DNA of 56,502 nt from the NCBI GenBank assembly GCA_900155495.1, contig FTLJ01000771.1, positions 1 through 56,502 of the forward strand, read 5' to 3'. Every line of letters begins with the position of its first letter. Position 1 is the stretch's first letter. The notes under the pieces are model-generated. The model saw only the letters and a program-made list of their open reading frames with translations. It was not told the DNA's origin and did no database searches. This DNA is from Porogramme epimiltina (taxonomy: Eukaryota > Basidiomycota > Agaricomycetes > Polyporales > Polyporaceae). Made by a program: the position numbers and the translations under genes. Below, in pieces: positions 19,645 to 30,409 of the stretch.

Positions 19645-20976
19645 TCAGCGCTCATCCAACGGCTGCGGCACGCGCTCCACGTGTGCACGCAGCTCATCCG
19701 TCTCCGCCATCACTGTCTTCATGAACTCTACTGCGGTCTCGACCGCAGCCGCGATGCGCCCGTCTGCCGTCCCTTGCGAACCAGCGTCCAGATATCCTGC
19801 ACGTGACTTCTACGCAGCTGCCGCCACCAACCATTCCACTTCTCCGTCGCCGCCACCGCTATATGTCGCCCCCGTAGAAGAGGGTCCCACCGAGCTCGCA
19901 CGTGTGTCCCCGAATCTTGAGGACACTTGTCCACTATTGCGAGGGCAATGGTCACGGAGGCGAGCGAGGGACTCCACCGGCCGCCCGATCCGCGCCAACG
20001 CAGCATACGCCATTTCCGGGCGCGTGAGGGCGAGAGGGGCTCGCTCCGAGTTCCCAATAGGAGAATCTGAGCAAGCTATGCGAAATTTGGGCGCTGTAGA
20101 GAGTTCTGCTCTGAACGTACGGGCAGGTGCTTGCTCGCGTCGACACCTTCGCGAGATCCAGAGCGTGAGAGCAGCTGTAATAACGACAGTGCAGAGGGCC
20201 CCTGCTGTACCTGCTGCAATCTCGATGGTCTTCAGGGAAGTGGCAGAGTTCTGCGGCTGTGATGGGATTCCTGCTCGCGAAGAGGAAGACGACGTGGATA
20301 GAGAAGATGTGGACCAGTTGATCTGTGGGAGAGTGGGCAAGAGGGGTAGTGTTGGTGTAGCCGACGTGGACAGCGACGACATGTGAGACGGATCTGGTCT
20401 CTCACTTTCATCATCTTCGAACGTGTATTCTGCGTAGTCGAATAATATGAGGGAAATATCAGTCCCGCCGGCACGAATCTCCATGAGATGCGTTTCATTC
20501 TCCAGCGAGTTGTTGGCGTAGACAAGGACACCGTAGAGGACCTCGATTACGCTGTCTGGAGTATGTATGAATTGACCGACGAGTGACCCATTGAGGTGGA
20601 ATGTTATGTTAGTGAATGTTATCGTCCCGGGGTCTTCGTTCACAAGGATGTTGTAGACGTATATGGCCGTGCCCGTGAAATTGAACGCGATGCTGAGCTC
20701 TGGTTGGGATGGGATGTACGTCGCATCGTGCCATGTTGCGTCCACCGTACGGCTCGCGTCGACGAGCGAACCGTTGATATGGCATGTAATACAGTTTCTT
20801 CCTTGCGACCAGGGCAAGGTAGGAGAGTACACGGGTACTGAGTGGGTAAAATAGTCTCCGTTCTGGTCGTCGATGGTGCGATTGGAGGTTTTTGATATGG
20901 TAAATTCTACGAGTAGAAAAAATATGAGGGTTATAACCACGAGAGAGATCATGTTGGCGCTGAGGATGGAGCCCAA
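19645..20976 (-). CDS. NRTIDD-family member 6, tail interrupted by TAG
   Basis: From ATG 20976 the frame encodes 388 aa up to TAG at 19810-19812. It then stays open in the same phase for 54 codons to TGA at 19645-19647. The post-stop segment encodes the coiled coil typical of the family (VEFMKTVMAETDELRAHVE), so the stop falls inside the gene. It ends PQPLDER, without the usual (L/P)PxY. Ectodomain: NRTIDDQNGDYF, CITC, ATWHDATY, IAFNFTGTAIYVYNILVN, NITFHLNG, SLENETHLMEIRAGG and LILFDYAEYT. Membrane helix at about residues 250-273, then RRCRRE. Interpretations: a recent nonsense allele making a tail-truncated receptor-like protein, stop readthrough, or an error. I found no convincing intron that removes the stop. 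Confidence 0.65.
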
Positions 20977-21432
20977 AGTTTGGCTAAGGGGGGACTGAAT
21001 GTGTTGAGTAGTGGTCTCAGGACTGACTGGCGAGCTTGGGATTGAGGTGGCGCACGGTGGAAGAATTTTACCCGAACCACACGGAGACGCTTAGGATGTT
21101 GAGGACTCTGCGGGAACTGAGTCGAGCTTATATCGTTTCAAATCAGTATAGAACATCCCTTTCTATCTACTTATGGGGAAAATGAGGTCACTCCGCACCA
21201 CAGACGGCCTACCTCATCAATATCAACAACACCACATAGAACTCGTCTTTCGCCCTTGTGCTATTCTACTCTATTCGCTCACTATAAGACTAATGGCCAT
21301 CTGTGATGGCGCTGGAAGTCTTTATATATTTTGACGTCGGGGATTCATGGCCATACGAGCTCGTGTCGCTTCTTACGTACCTATCGCTGATACTCAAGTT
21401 ATTCATATCTAAATATGTCTCATTACTCGGTG
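20977..21432. other. Spacer upstream of member 6
   Basis: No gene seen. It contains a variant of the putative core promoter element at 21121-21140 (minus strand, ATATAAGCTCGAC) and the 3' flank of pseudogene member 7. Confidence 0.4.
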
Positions 21433-22705
21433 TTATGCATACACTTCCGGAGCCGTTCCGGCCAATCTCCCTTCCTGCTTTAACTCAGCTTGTAGCATCT
21501 CAAGCTCATTTTCCAAGGAAGATGTATCGACTTCCGCCCCCGGCATTCCTTCCACTGATTCCCCCTCCTTCAGTCTCTGCTCCACTAATGTACCTTCCGA
21601 AGATGTGGGAGTCATCTCTGGCTCATAGGTATCGGCTTCTTTCTCGCACAGATAGCTGTGGCCATACTCTTCTTCAACTCGGAGCTTTCTCAGCTATTCT
21701 TAGAGGTATTGAATTCGCTTCCTGAGCCCTAAGGTTCGAGAAGTGGTCCCCTCTGTAAATGGTGTAAATAGTCAGCGGTGCAGTCGCAGCGCTGTGTATG
21801 TACTAGTACTAATCAGGGGTAATAAAATTCCTGCTGGCTTCATATCGTAGATGCCGCTCCTCAACTGTTGTATGCATAAGGTGGATACTTTCAGGGCGTC
21901 TTCTTCCACGGAGAAGGATGATAACCACAGCAATGATGGTTCCAAGTGCGTAAAGTGTGCCACCAGTCACCCACGCAACTAACCGCAGGTTCAGTTCTTT
22001 CGAAACTTCTGGGTTATGCGGCGTAATGGGTGCATTGATCATTGTTGTAGTTCCAGATATGGTTCTCGAAGCTGTCGTAGAATATTAGAAAGGGTATGTG
22101 TGCGTTTGGGTGGAAGGTAGAGATGACTCAGAGGTAGTCGTCTTGTTCTCCTCGACCGTGTAGTATTCTGCGTAGTCGAATAGTATGATTGATGGTTCAG
22201 TTTCTCCCACGCGGATCTCCATTTGGTGTAATGTGTTCATTCATGAATCGTTGTAATACACCGGCATATGGTATAAAGGGATACTTGTATTTTCAGACAT
22301 ATGGTTGAAGCTGTGGACATATTCACCGTCGACATAAATAGACAGATTTGTGAAGATTGGCTGTCCAACGTTTGGAGGGTCATTGAGGACAATATTGTAT
22401 ACATACACTGCGGTCCCTGTGAAGTTGAACAAGACGACCATTGGCTGGAGCAGCGGCGATATGTTCATAGATGGGGTTATGGCTGTGTGCCATGTCCCTC
22501 CGAATATTTCCGAGTCGTCGAGGTTTGTAAAACTGGTGTTGACGTTTGACGAACTCCAAGCGTAGGCCGGGGTATACACAGATACCTCGTGGGTTACAGA
22601 GTGTCTATTGGTATCATCGATTGTGAAATTGATGGATTTGGCGACTCCAGAAGTCATATGGAGAAGGATGAGCACAAGACGTAGAGTTACAAGCATGATG
22701 GACAT
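21433..22705 (-). pseudogene. NRTIDD-family member 7, multiply disrupted
   Basis: Signal peptide and ectodomain from ATG 22705: NFTIDDTNRHSVTH (sequon kept as N-F-T), GGTWH, VLFNFTGTAVYVYNIVLN, NLSIYVDGEYV. The first TGA is at 22241-22243, just before LHQMEIRVG and IILFDYAEYYT, which continue in the same frame. A TAA follows at 22085-22087 in the stalk, then a membrane helix (LVAWVTGGTLYALGTIIAVVIILL) and RGRRR. The tail exon reads LRKRIQYL-stop-E-stop-LRKLRVEEEYG. It then runs open to a final coiled coil (LENELEMLQAEL) and APEVYA at 21433. The CxxC pair of the ectodomain is also missing. At least four stops and a degenerate end motif make this a dead gene whose outline is still traceable. 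Confidence 0.85.
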
Positions 22706-23361
22706 ACAAGGAGTTTCCAGAGAGGCTCAGTGCGGCTGTAGATAGAGGTCATTTACATAGGCATTCGAATGAGATATCAACACAACTAAAATAATGCTAC
22801 AAGTCAATTGAGGTGAGGTGAGTAATACAAGTCAATGCATAGCAGATACGGGTTCCTGGGATTGATTTACAGATAAGATCTGGTTTGTATTGATGAAGGA
22901 ACGGGAACTGGCGCAGACGGGAGCGCAGCGGCGAGAGGCGTAGGAGCACAGCTGGAGAGATGGAGCTGTTCTTGTGTGTAGCATTAGTTTTAGATGTGTT
23001 GCAGGACGGCCTGTCGTTACTATATGGTGTACTTATGATCAATGACGGTAGGGTTGAACCAGCTCAGCTCAGACGGAGCAGGCTGGTGCGTATGTCTATA
23101 GAAACCAGGTGGACATGTTGGTGTGATTACTCAGGAGAGTGAATGCAAGGCCAAAACTTATACATGCGGGCGAGAATTGCAGCTTGAAGACCGTCTGGAG
23201 TGTGTCAGGACTTAGTATACGGACTGGACGAAACACTGACCCGAATGCGAGCTGTGGCCACGTGACGTCATGCCGATGAGCGCTAAAGGAGGCCCTTGCC
23301 GAGGCTCGACCACGCGTCGCCCTCGGGCTGGCTTGCACCAGAGTCCCTCAATTTCTCGACC
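22706..23361. other. Spacer between member 7 and F-box pseudogene
   Basis: No supported gene. The right part (about 23290-23361) shows patchy similarity to the 5' flank of the intact F-box gene at 41601-43714. The duplicated segment therefore probably included promoter or 5' UTR sequence. Confidence 0.4.
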
Positions 23362-23945
23362 AACATCATAGAGCAACTACCCTCAATACTAGAATGTCCC
23401 TCAAAGGAAGCGTTTCCAGAAGATCTCCACGCAAATGCTTTCTCTTGTCAAGACAGTCCCCACAGAAGACGGCATAATCGGCAGCATACTCAGACCTCGA
23501 CGTTCACGCAGTTTTTAGCCTCCGCCAGGCGAGTCTACACATAGGAAGTCTCTTCTATCTCCTGAAAACGTCGTACAGGTCATCTCTCAGTACCATCGCC
23601 TTACGCATGAAGCCGTTACTTGGAAGTGTCTCGTCGAGGAAGAGCAATTTTTAGCTCGTGCAGTCTCCCTCCCCGGCGATACCAGGTCGCTCTCCATCGC
23701 TAGGATATCGAAGCCTACAGAAGCGTGTTGGAGATGGCACTTCTCCCGGGCGAGTAGCTATAGTGCATGGTCGCATCCGTCACGGACCATTTGTGGACGC
23801 CGCGGTTCTCCATCGAGGACTTCACGTCCGACTTTGGGGACTCGATGGGATTCCCGAATGCGCGCGGCGACACGTGGAAGGAGGCGTATCGTCTACAAGT
23901 CAATTACCTAGCAGTTGAGGGGCGGGGAACTTCTGGAGGAGGTGT
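23362..23945 (+). pseudogene. F-box gene fragment, decayed copy of 41601-43714
   Basis: Nucleotide and peptide similarity to exons 1-2 of the F-box gene on the other strand at 41601-43714. Matching pieces: NIIEQLPSILECPS against NIMDQLLSILEGPS; EAVTWK; IEAYRSVLEMALLPG; MVASVTD; RFSIE.FTSDFG.SMG. The initiator ATG has become ATA (at about 23368-23370). The frame is broken several times (stops within the F-box region and a frame change near 23750), and similarity ends near 23945. Copy orientation is inverted relative to the intact gene. Confidence 0.8.
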
Positions 23946-25389
23946 AGATATATGACCCCTGAGTCGGACCTCGGCACGTGACCCGACAGTGGGCGCGGAA
24001 GATCGGCGCGTAGCTCCCGCCTCTCGACAGTGTCGTCACGACCCCGTGTTCTCCAAGTATTTGCGGCTGTGTGGGTGGTGGTCTGGGTTGAGACGAGTCC
24101 ATCAGTAGATCGTCAGCAGCACAAGTGCCACCTTTGAGGATTAATTCCGCCTATTGAATTCGGACTATTCCCTCCGGCTTGTAAGCACGGAATGGTGCGA
24201 AATAGTGAGAATTAGCGAGAATTAGTCGGCATAAGGGAGATTTGTGCCGCAGAAGTTTTCCTGATGCGATTAGATGATTGTGCATGGAATATGCGAAGGA
24301 TACTTAGATTGTGGTGCTTGATTTTGCGCCCGGTTGGATTGTGCCGTCGATGTTGTGAGTGAACATGATGGTATTTCTTGAAAGTAGGAAGTCGAGGCGA
24401 TCCATGAAGACGGATTTCAAATAATCATGTGTGCTCGGTGAGGAGTCCTACTTTCACCTTCTTGACTGAAGCTTCTCAAGTGTTTGTCGATAGCAGCGGC
24501 CCTGCATCTATGCTCGTTCTTTGTCTTCGACTTTGATGACACAATCTAACAGATATCATGGTTCTCCTTAACGACATGCTGCTGATTTGTTTCCTGGTTG
24601 CTACGCCGTCCGTGACCGCCCCACTCTTCTACCAACCTTGAACACTTCTTTACTAATCTATAGCATCATGACCACCATAGTTCGTACCCCCATCTCTTCC
24701 ATCATAGCCCTCAATCAGCGGTTCCGCGGGACAACGGATAGCCACTTTCCTCCTTAACCCAACAACCCGCTGTTTCCTCTTTGATACATCTTTAGTTGTA
24801 TCTTCTCCGGTTGCCCCCGATGTGTTGTACTACGTGCGCGCACATTTATGCGTTGGTCCCAAATCACTATACATTAATACGTTCGAGTTCACGGAATAGC
24901 AGTACAGTTCAGTTGAGCTCACCCCTCGTTTACGTATCTTCGCATGTTCTCGTTATGCTCGTCTCTATCTCACGCTCTCGCTTCGCCTTCCACATATCAC
25001 ATTTATCCGTTACTAGCCATACAACACATGGCCGCGGGTGGTTTTGTCTGCTCATTCCTCGTTCCCGTCTCGTATCGTATCTTTTCGGTCTCCTCCTCTC
25101 CCTCCCCCTTTCTCGAGCCTCCTGGATTCACGAGGACACGCTCCGTACAACTGCGCATCAATTCAGCTTCATGGTGAATTTCCATATCCATATATTGAAG
25201 CTACAAGAACCTCTCGTCGGATAAACATGAACCACCACCCGCCCCGCGCAGCTGAGAATCTCTACGAGCGAGGATTCAGTTTCCATCTCCCCCAACCAGG
25301 CCCATTTAGCCTCACAACAGCAACTACGGTATTGTACCCGTTCTGTAGCTAGACTAGTTTGCTGTCGTCTTACATATATCTCCAAGAAC
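23946..25389. other. Spacer with possible lost 5' exons of member 8
   Basis: About 1.4 kb. A short signal-peptide-like frame begins at ATG 24559 (MVLLNDMLLICFLVATP). The stretch from about 25190 to 25390 is alignable at the DNA level with the region upstream of the 35419-36453 gene. Together these may be remnants of the ectodomain exons of member 8, but I cannot assemble an open reading frame. A short duplicated GAGAATTAG lies near 24210. Confidence 0.35.
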
Positions 25390-26371
25390 TCCACCTCCAT
25401 TCATGCTACCAGTGACGCTGTGACCACCTCTGACAGCAATTTATCTACAAGGCCGGCCACAAATGACTCAACCTCACAATTACACACCACTATGAGCGCT
25501 AACACGCCGACTAAAACGCCTACTCCGAATTCGACAATAACAGCCACTACAGGCACTCCCTACAGTAAATCAGATCCACAAGGCGCACCCAAGAGCCCCT
25601 CTCGACAGGGGTTGCCAGTTGGGCCAATTATCGGGGGCAGCGCAGCAGCTGTTGTAGTCATTCTCATAGGCGTACTCATCGCGATCCAAGCTCGGGAACG
25701 ACGGCGTACATCAAAGCACGCTCAGGGAAAATTCAGCCTCGAACGACCTTGGAGTATTAGAGGAGCTCTGTCTATGAGAGATGACAAGGGGGAAGACAAA
25801 CTGTCCCCCAGCCGTCTTCCTACGAGCATCTCAGATCCTCCCAATGGTGAATACAGTGAGAGGGGTTCTGAAACGGATACCACCCGTAGGGCACAGAAGA
25901 CTTCTTTGCAGTCAGACACTTAAACCTATGCTTACAGATGCGATCTATGATTTATCCCTTACCTACTGTGATGGTATCGAAGCGGCGGTATCAGGGCCCA
26001 CGACGACAAGAACGGACGTATCATGCACACGGCAGGCTCAGGGCTTCGGGACACCACTAGAGGGGGGGCATGCGCCATTGTCAAATAGACCCTCCGAGGG
26101 AATCCGCCCCTCATATGATAGTGCGGGAGCTTCGCTTGAGGTAAGCAAGGGGAGAGGAGATCCTCGTAGCGTCGGAACAGGCATGGCAGCACAACCTAGG
26201 ACAGCCGACTGGAGGCTGCAACCTGATATACGCAGAGCATCGTATGAAATCCCTCAACAAGTCCGCTTGGAGTTAGAGAACCTAAGACGGGAGATATCAG
26301 AGTTGCGCAGGGAGATGGAACATAACCAGGGTTTCAACAACGATGAGAGTCCCCCTAGCTACAGGGCCTGA
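25390..26371 (+). pseudogene. NRTIDD-type stalk/TM/tail fragment (member 8), frameshifted
   Basis: Stalk, membrane helix and tail homologous to the gene at 35419-36453. Ser/Thr-rich stalk from about 25390, then GPIIGGSAAAVVVILIGVLIA as the membrane helix, then RERRR. The frame hits TAA at 25921-25923, but the sister sequence TLKPMLTDAIYD continues in the next frame from about 25915, so a one-base frameshift is present. The second frame runs to TGA at 26369-26371. It encodes VRLELENLRREISELRREME and ends ESPPSYRA, a PPxY-type terminus. No NRTIDD ectodomain is recognisable upstream. This is one of two plus-strand copies. Confidence 0.7.
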
Positions 26372-26496
26372 CCCCTATACAACGGAGCAGGTACATCTTT
26401 CTCCGAGGTTGAGACCCATCTTAAACAATACCATGTATGGCAGGTATATCATTCACATAGAGGGACCCCATATACATGCAAATGTAGCCCCTAGTC

Positions 26497-27190
26497 CTAC
26501 GATTCAATGACGGGATAGTGCATAACGAGCATCCCCTCTGGATTCAGCGGCATATCGTGAATGAGAGTTGGAATTCCATGTTCCACAATGGCCGGATAAA
26601 CGCATCCACGCCTGCTGAATCCCTCTCTGCAGCTCGACCATGAAACTCTGCCCAAGCCCCGGCCACTCCGGGATGTGGTCCGCGGGGTGGCGCATGCGGC
26701 GTTGCGAGCGGGCGCTCTGGCACTAGCACCTGCCCAGCACGGCTTAATCGTGCATGACCCCACAGAGGGAGATGGAGCGTGCGAACGATGTTTAGCTGGG
26801 CGAGAAGGGGGAAGTATGCTCCAAGATGCGGTACGTCCTGGGGGAGTGTGAGGAACTAGCCCTCGTGGAACTTGAGCCTCAGGGATGGTGTGACGTCCAC
26901 CCATATAAGATAGGCAACAGAGCACCGTCCAGGGGTGCCGCCCAATACTCCCGGCCGTATTTCTGGCTCAGAGGGAAGGAGGTCGATTTGGGAGGGCGAG
27001 GTTATGCTTAAGCTCATGTACTGTATCGAGAGCGGCTGCGTGTTTACGACGCCACGGAATGGAGGCTGCTGTGCGATGCAGAAAGACTTCCCTTGCATTC
27101 GCTGGGGCCCCCGCTTGCATGGCCCAATAAGAGCGGATATGCAACGCGCACCATCGGATATGCAGTGATGGAAAGGGTAGCTCGGAACCG
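26497..27190 (-). pseudogene. HET-protein C-terminal domain fragment (pseudogene)
   Basis: Minus-strand remnant of the C-terminal half of a HET protein like the one at 33286-35306. Matching pieces in order: HHCISDGARCISALI, IAQQPPFR, SLSITSPSQIDL, LRLKFHEG; then in a second frame HPADHIPEWPGLGQSF.VELQ; then in a third MPLNPEGMLVMHYPVIES, which is nearly the end of the intact gene. At least two frameshifts. The family's final Tyr codon is TAG here. No HET domain (AILSHVW, CCIDK, RGWTLQEL) lies upstream, so only the C-terminal module was copied or survived. Confidence 0.85.
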
Positions 27191-28452
27191 GGGAGTCGGG
27201 ACTAGACTCTGGCGATCTGAGCAAGGGAATAGAGCGATGACGCAGTTGTGGATCTCGATGACGGTGGCTTGTATGAGGACGCTGTGAGGTGTGATTATGG
27301 AGGTTTATTGCTCTGCCGAACTTGAAGAGCTTTCCAAGTATCCGTGCAACGCACTCTTCCTCTTCTAGACGATGAATACTGATAGGGTAGGAACTCGTGA
27401 GGACTTACTTTCACGTCACCCTTGGTGAGTGGGTTGAGCCTGACGTCTTCCCGCGCTTAGTCGAAACACGAGGGTAATGGTGCGGGGAGGCATGGATCGG
27501 CAGAATGGTGGTTGTGCTTCGATGACCTATACCGGGAATGGTACCGCAGGTCTGCTAGCAAGGCCATTTTGTCCCATAGGAAGAAGGTGTTGACTGGTTC
27601 TAAGGTAGACTGCCCCTAATTCGTGCGAGTGCTCGCGGTAAAAAGGTCTCTCTGTAAGGTATACTCGAATCCTGTTACTATGTTATGTCGGAGCCACGGT
27701 AAGAGGACTCGGACGCAGAGCGTCATATGCTGCGAGATAACTCCGTGTTGGCTGGGGAAGTGCTTGAAGTGAGGGTTGAAAATATGTAGCATACCTAGGC
27801 AACCGTAATCCCTGGAGTTTCTGGTATCTGGGCTTCCTGAGTGCTTGACGTCTGACTTCCCAATCTATCTAGTTCTGACCTGAGAATTGTTTCATTCAGC
27901 TTATAATATCCAGGAAATACGCAGAGATGCACCCGCCATTGCTACGCATATCCCAACATGCCGGAGGTATCGACAGGGCCGTCGTGATGCCGGACGTCCT
28001 CGTATACCGGGAGCTCCTCTTCCCCATATTGTTGCCAGCACTCACATGAAAGCCCGACACTCAGTCTCATCATCTCTTCTCTCCTTGCCTCGGCCTACAC
28101 CCGCACCACCCATTCAGTATCGGGTGTACGTCTCACTACAAGGAATGGGTTTATAACCTTCCACTTTCCAATACTCAATACACCAATGATCCGCCTCGCC
28201 CCCGTCTCAGACTCCCCCCCTGCGCCATGTATAAAGGGGCTATATTGTGATTATTCAAAGACCGCTTCATCAGGCGCATACCGATAACGCTTGGTCCTCC
28301 AAAAATCTTCCCGCAGGAACTTGGAAGACGGTCAGACGAAACAAGCTTTGCCAGCGTGTGTCCATTCGCTCTGCGTGGGGTTCTTGGGACAGGTCTTCTG
28401 TCCTCCAATCTAGTTCACACCGAGAGAGGTCAACACCATCTTCGTCAAACAC
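27191..28452. other. Spacer, nothing recognisable
   Basis: About 1.3 kb. It could once have held the HET domain belonging to the preceding fragment, but I see no HET motif in any frame. No repeat, tRNA or transposon signal found. Confidence 0.4.
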
Positions 28453-29715
28453 CTACTCTTTCTTCATGGAATCGATATCGCAGACGGAGGTCCCGCATAA
28501 AGTGGCTGTGCCAGGAAGGGGTGCATCACCCTCGCCGTTGTCCCGCAACCTTCTGAGGCGTGTTTCAAGTTTCTTGACCTGCGATGCAAGTTCGTCTGTG
28601 CCGTGCGTCGCGGACACGGATCCCCATCTTGGGATCCGTATAGTCTCTCCCTCGTTCGATAGGCAGGTGTGAGTCGATGCCTCTTCGGATGGATCGCGGT
28701 CCGGCGGGACGGAGAGAAATAGTTTAGATACTCTAGCGCATAAGCTGTAAGTTCCCTGTGTTGCTTGTCAGACATATAACACCTACCTCTTTTGCGCGTC
28801 TGACGCCTCTGAGAGGGAAAATGGGCTGAATGAACGATGAATTGAGGCCTTTACACGTATATTCCGGCGTTTGCGAATGAGATATAACGCGCCAAAGAGT
28901 GTGACAGCAACACCTAGCAGTGCGCATCCTATACCCAAGGCAATTTCCACGGCACTCGTATTTGATTTTGGACTTCGTTCTGGGGACTTCTCGGTGGGAG
29001 AAACCCACTGGGATGTATGGAAGGATGATGTTAACAAGGTCAATGCGGACGAAACCGACTGAAAGGATGCGTGGGCGAATGATGTAGGCTGGGAAAGCGG
29101 CACCGTTTCCGAGGGTATCTTCGACAGGGAGCTGTCTTCCTCGTCTGTGGTATACTCTGCGTAGTCGAACAGAACAAGAGATGGATTTGTACCACCGGCA
29201 CGGATCTCCATCGAATGTGTCTTGTAAACGAGGGAAGCGTTTGAGTAAACGGGGACACGGTATAGGATGTCGGTTGTTTTATCAGGGATGTGCACGAACT
29301 GACCGACGTGTTCGCCGTCGATGTGGAAAGTTAAATTTGTAAATGTCGTTGTACCAGGGATCAAAATCCTGTTCGCGACGAGGTTGTACACGTAGACGGC
29401 GGTGCCGGTGAAGTTGAACGCTATGACAAGCCCCGAAGATGACGCGGGGTCCCTCCTGGATTTGTATGTCGCATCGTGCCATGTGCCGTTGAACGTACGG
29501 TTTATCTCGATGACGTTACGACCGACGTCACAAAAAGAACAGACATTTCCTTGTATCCAAGGGTCACCCTCGTTGGGGGTATACGTAGGGACAATGCCGG
29601 TGACTGAGTCTCCGCCTTCATCGTCAATGGTGCGGTTCACGAGTTTGGCTGTAACTCGAAGCTTAAGGTCAGGATAGAGGATGTAAAGGAAGAGTAGGGA
29701 AGCAAGAACATTCAT
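28453..29715 (-). CDS. NRTIDD-family membrane glycoprotein (member 10)
   Basis: Two exons, 29715-28787 and 28744-28453, split by a 42-nt intron (GTAGGT...TTACAG, phase 2), total 406 aa. Signal peptide, NRTIDDEGGDSVTG, CSFC, NGTWHDATY, IAFNFTGTAVYVYNLVAN, NLTFHIDGEHVGQF, HSMEIRAGG and LVLFDYAEYT. Ser/Thr-rich stalk; membrane helix at about residues 252-277, then RKRR. Exon 2 contains ELASQVKKLETRLRRLRDNGEG, the family coiled coil. In my model it stops at TAG 28453-28455 after SMKKE, without the usual (L/P)PxY end. An additional 3' exon is possible, because GTAGGT follows directly at that stop. Confidence 0.8.
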
Positions 29716-30409
29716 ACTAGATTTCGAGGGGATGTCAGTAGATGTATCCCTGGGGGGGGGGGGTCGTTCGTTGTCTGGGGGTTAAGAGCGGGCTCCCTAC
29801 GCATATTCCTAAATATCTTGGCGAACACCACCTTAGCCCTTTCTATGCTACCAACAAGGGGGTGTTGCCACCACCAGCCGCACGGGCAGCAATTGAAGGA
29901 CCACCTTTCCCATTCTTAAATCTACTGATGGCTTTCATCTTCAACGCACCAAGATGGCTGCTCTGCCCGCTGTCTTCGTCCCACGTAGATCGATGCTTCC
30001 GTTTCCCGTAACACTACATCAAAGTTGACTGCCACACAAAGACGAACCATGTACGACACCGCACCCACTGGTTGCCAAGACGAAAGGGGTTCCGAGCATC
30101 GCCCGTCCTTCTTTCATCATAATCGCAATGCGTATCGCATGGAGTAGCGCTATACACGTGTAGCTCTAATTTTTCGGGTTTGCAGTTGATCGGTCGCGTG
30201 AGATACTCGTGGATGGCGAACATATACAAACTAAGGACGCACAGGTGAATACGCCAAACAGCAGCTTTCGTCAACGCCAGTGCCAACACATCCGAAGGAT
30301 AGGGGCATCGCTTTAGGGCAAACATGCAGTCGGATTTCCGCTTACGCCCTGGAAATCATTCCAAGCAGTCAGCAACGGGTGCGCATAGTACAGACGACAC
30401 ATCTTCTCC
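29716..30409. other. Spacer with 12-nt poly-G
   Basis: About 0.7 kb upstream of member 10. Contains a run of 12 G at about 29752-29763 (possible length polymorphism or sequencing weak spot). No gene seen. Confidence 0.45.

Noticed and set aside
19478..20386. 302-aa plus-strand open frame
   Set aside because: Antisense to member 6; no recognisable motif.
29752..29763. Poly-G run as a functional switch
   Set aside because: Lies in an intergenic region outside any open frame; probably a simple homopolymer.
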